This document shows, piece by piece, positions 60,238 through 64,000 of a stretch of DNA of 64,000 nt. Position 1 is the first letter of the stretch. Each line of letters begins with the position of its first letter. A program made the translations under genes and the position numbers. The notes under the pieces are model-generated. The model saw nothing but the letters and a program-made list of their open reading frames with translations, did no database searches and had not been told where the DNA came from. The DNA is from Pelecanus crispus. Taxonomy: Eukaryota; Chordata; Aves; Pelecaniformes; Pelecanidae. The DNA lies in contig NC_134644.1 of the NCBI RefSeq assembly GCF_030463565.1, positions 102,978,765 to 103,042,764 of the forward strand, written 5' to 3'.

Positions 60238-63200
60238 CTTTAATACATGACGAGGAAAACAAACAAAAAAACATTCATTAAGGTTTTATTCAGGTACTGG
60301 ACAACAAAAATAACAGCCTCAGTTTTATTATGCTTCTAACTGAATTGTTTCTTCACCCAGTGGTTTTATAAACAGTTTAAAGTTTGTAGAGAATCCAAAA
60401 CCAGAAACAAGTGAAACACCTTCTACAAGGAGCACAAAAAACATTCTGAGGTTGCAGGAAGCTCTGCCATTGTAACACGTTCTCATCGTTTTGAGATGCT
60501 CCCGTGCGCACCCACTCAAGTCACGGTTTCTATTCAGGAATTTCTGATAACATACAGTGCCAGGGACTAAAGTGAAACAGAAAAATGTAAGTGTACCGTG
60601 CTGGCAGGTAAGGGGGCAATGCAAAAGGGACAGGGATGTGTTCAGCAAGGCGAGAGGTTTATTTTTGGTGGGCAGAGAACATTAATCCCTCAGAATGATA
60701 CCTGGATTACTGGTTACGTTTAAGAAGCCCAGACTTAACCATTCTTTCAAAGCTGCCTAACTTCTCTGTCAGAGAGACACTTTTCCCATCACCTCCAGCA
60801 AAGGGAGCCAGGACACAGCAGTTCCACCTGGTCGCCACTCTGAATTCTTACTGCACTTTTGCTCCAAATCCCAATAGTAGCTGCATAGCTCAGCAAGAGA
60901 CCTCCAGCAGTCAACCCTAACAGCCCTGGTGCAAAGCATATCACAGAGCTGTCATTACGGACATATTTTAGCCCTTCTGCATAAGAGGGTTAAAGATTAT
61001 AATTACATAACCAAGCATGGGTATAGATCATTCTAACAGCATACATGAGTTCATAAAAAAACCAAAGAAAGCCTGCTTGACATGAACCAACTATCACAGC
61101 ACTTCTCTGGAAACAACAAAATAAAGCTTATTAACTTCTCATTCCAAGGAGCCTCTCTAGGGATTAGGATATAATGACATTCCAATTATAGTGCGAGACC
61201 GATCAGTGCAAATTTACAATTCTGACTTGCTAAACATGTATAATTATGCGAATTTTCATTTTGGTGTCTCCACAATCCTTTTAAATCTCTGCTCTATGAC
61301 AGCAACGTGCATTTGCCAGAGGCATCCTGAGCAGAACATTTGATATGAACACTCCACACAAGACATTAAAGTGTCGGGGCACAGCTGGCATTGAAAAAAA
61401 TTGTATTAAGCTTTCTATTATGCCAAATATTTTACTAATGGCAAGAAAAAGAGGTATTTGCAATTTTAGAACTTTTGTGGGTTCAAAGTGTAGTACCTCC
61501 TCAAGATCTTCATCAGCTAAATGCATCTTTGAGGTCAGCCTTCTTTACAGGGGAAAACCAGTTATTTGGTCTATTTATATAATGATTCTTTTAGGCAGTA
61601 CTAGCAGGAAACAGAGACAGACCCTCCTACATCAATTAACTACATAAAAATCTCACACATACATTACACAGGATCTCAGCTTTTAAAAATGAGGACAGAA
61701 GAGGGGAGAATGGATCTAATTTATCCAAAAGAAAACGAGACTGTGTATTAGGACTTGGAGAGCTGCTTTCTATTATTCACAAATAAGGTATACCAAGGTA
61801 CGTTTTGTTGCTACAGAAGGGCACCAATCTAAACAAAAGACAGTGATCGTGGTTTCCCAAATCCCTATTAAGCAAAATCGCACCTTATTTCAATTAAAAA
61901 AAAGAACACCACGTATAAGACTGAATTTTAACATTGTTGTCACGACTATTCGCCTTTTGTTCCTATGTTTCCTACTTACTACTCTGAAAAACCATAAATT
62001 TGGAGTGGTTTTTCAACGAAGAAAAAGTTAAAACAATACCAATGCCACAGTTCCTGATGCATCCTCCCTCCTACCGGCCTCATGACAGCTTTGAGTCATC
62101 TGACTGTGCTCAGCCAGCAGGGATGAAAAAAAAATCTGCCACTTAGTGCAATGTTGAGGCAAGCACGGCAGGCACGGCAAGAGAGCAAGCAGAAACTGCA
62201 AGGAAGAGTGGGAACATGCCCGTGGGGAGTAAGTGGGGAGACAGGAGGGCATCACACAGCCAGCTGGCAAACTCAGTAGTAACCAGCCATCAAAGAAATG
62301 TAGGGAGAAGTGTTTCCTGGTTTTCAGCAAACACTTTAGATTAGTGATCCACAGAACCAGCTCTTTAAATGCAAAAATCTTGAATTGTTTAGATATCTTA
62401 AGGTGATGCTTGTTCTCTTACCACAGAAAAAAATGTGTATCGTGTGCCGATCTCACTGGGTTCAGTTATACTACTTCTGCATACACAGGAAAGCACAACC
62501 AAAGCAGAGGCACAATTACTGCCTAAGAGTGGTCTGCATTTTTAACAAATACTAACTATGAACATTAATCACTGCTCATCAAATACAGTAATTCCTAAAT
62601 GCCATTTAATGGCTAATTACCACTGAAGTAACGTGGTAAGAGATTTTACAAAGCAATTTGACTCTTTCAAAAGGTACAACGAAATGCGTCCAAGATTGAA
62701 AACACCACAGAAGTGATATTACTTGAGTCTCCAAACTGTTGAATTTAACATGCTAAAGAAACACTGCAAGTTTTTTAACATCTCACACAACTCTCTTCAA
62801 TAATAATTCACATGCAAGTTAAGAAAAAAAATCTAATGATACCTCTAATCCTTTAGCAGGACCTGTACTAGAGACTTCACTATTGTGACAATGACCTGAA
62901 AACACACCAAGTTGTTCACAGATCACATAGATTACTTCATGTAAATTGGCACAAAAAGTTAATTCATAAACTTCAAACTTGTAAAAGGAAGTATGTTTCT
63001 CCCCACACTTACTAGTACACAGAACTGTCTTAAAATTTAGTTCCATCTGCAGAAATTGGAAGTTGTCAAAACAGGGCACAAAGCTAACATGGAGCTCAGT
63101 AATGTAACAGTGGTTCACAGACTTCCTCATACCAAAGAGCTGTGCTTGGAGCCAGCCCTTCATTTCTCAACAGCTGACCAACATGGGCTCTTGATTTCAT

Positions 63201-64000
63201 ATCTTAAAACCCATCCTGTAACTCACCATTGGTTGCCAAGTCAGCACATATGTAAAATAAACCTGAAACTCTACTTTTCAGTTAACCTGCTGTCTTGTAT
63301 AGCCAAATTTTCAGAGAACGTAATTACAAACAACTAGAAGACGATCAGAACTGCATGCAGGTCCTGGTGGGTGGTGGTGATGACCACCTTTTGGGGAAAA
63401 AAATCATCAATTCCTGGTGTTGCCAGTCAAAGCAGCTGTTTAAATTACACTTTTATGTACCCCAAAAATCCACTAGCATTGAACAAGCTCCTAGTGGAAG
63501 ACAGCCTGCTCGCATATCTAAATGTGGCTGGTTTTGTTATGATTTGTCTCAACATTAGAAAATGCACATTAACTTGGAACTGGCAAAATCAGCCCTCAAA
63601 AATCTGACTGACTAATACAGAGTGGGTTGCTGTGAGGAAGAGATTTCTTGATCTTTTGCTTATAGTGCTGAAATGGCAAATTTAAGTATTAATAACTGTA
63701 TCTCAGATGGATTTTGGACTTGTAGCCATCTACCAAAGCATTCACTGGCAGACAATGGGAAAGCTCATCCTGATTTTTGAGCATATGCTTTATTTACTGT
63801 TCTAACTAAATGTACTTGGAGCTGTGTTTGGGTTCAATACTGCTAAAAAGCAATGCAGATTCTTCACAAATAAAATAACACACTGGGAAAAACACTAACT
63901 ATGACCACTTCTCATCCCAGCCACTGGCATATGCAAGAGACTGACGTGCATGTGTTTGTGTAGATAGCACTGACAAATATTAGGTATTTAACTTAAAGAG
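60238..64000 (-). other. CHMP5: CHMP5 intron 1, continues past the window
   Basis: No exon resembling the CHMP5 N-terminus (an NRLFGR-type start) is seen, and there is no CpG island, so the promoter lies further right. The sequence is AT-rich, with short ORFs that carry no family signal. Confidence 0.7.

Overview
This is vertebrate nuclear DNA, almost certainly from a bird. The evidence is four CR1 LINE 3' ends finishing in the typical ATTCTATG octamer repeat, a 548-bp solo LTR of a family widespread in birds, and compact multi-exon genes with short introns. BAG1 and CHMP5 lie on chicken chromosome Z (human 9p13), so the window is probably Z-linked. That placement is inference.

Layout. (1) 1-13.7 kb, + strand: the 3' end of a poly(C)-binding protein (PCBP/alphaCP) gene. 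A KH3 exon at 4540-4709 splices in frame to a terminal exon at 10619 that encodes a PCBP4-like tail. The 3' UTR carries a 14-unit GC-rich minisatellite, and the terminal exon has a one-base frame disruption at a run of eight C. On the opposite strand, inside the PCBP intron, a 369-bp open exon-like block (7435-7803) is not recognised. (2) 13.7-20.3 kb: intergenic DNA between convergent genes, with possible ancient tRNA-SINE relics. (3) 20.3-32.25 kb, - strand: ZNF830 (CCDC16), complete. I resolved ten coding exons whose phases fit throughout (363 aa). Intron 1 appears to be a U12-type AT-AC intron. (4) 33.2-54.17 kb, - strand: BAG1, complete, seven coding exons, 209 aa. (5) 54.9 kb to beyond the right edge, - strand: CHMP5, seven coding exons (196 codons); the first coding exon is off-window.

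ZNF830, BAG1 and CHMP5 are in head-to-tail tandem, each 3' end about 0.7-1 kb from the next promoter. ZNF830 and BAG1 have CpG islands. The protein roles are unrelated: ZNF830 is a spliceosome/XAB2-complex zinc-finger protein, BAG1 an Hsc70 nucleotide-exchange cochaperone, CHMP5 an ESCRT-III subunit, PCBP an RNA-binding regulator.

Most notable observations: the candidate AT-AC minor-spliceosome intron in ZNF830, the intron-rich ZNF830 beside BAG1 (the mammalian gene is intronless), the same-strand BAG1/CHMP5 arrangement (divergent in human), a PCBP paralogue at a locus where I know of no human PCBP, and the unidentified antisense exon at 7.4-7.8 kb.
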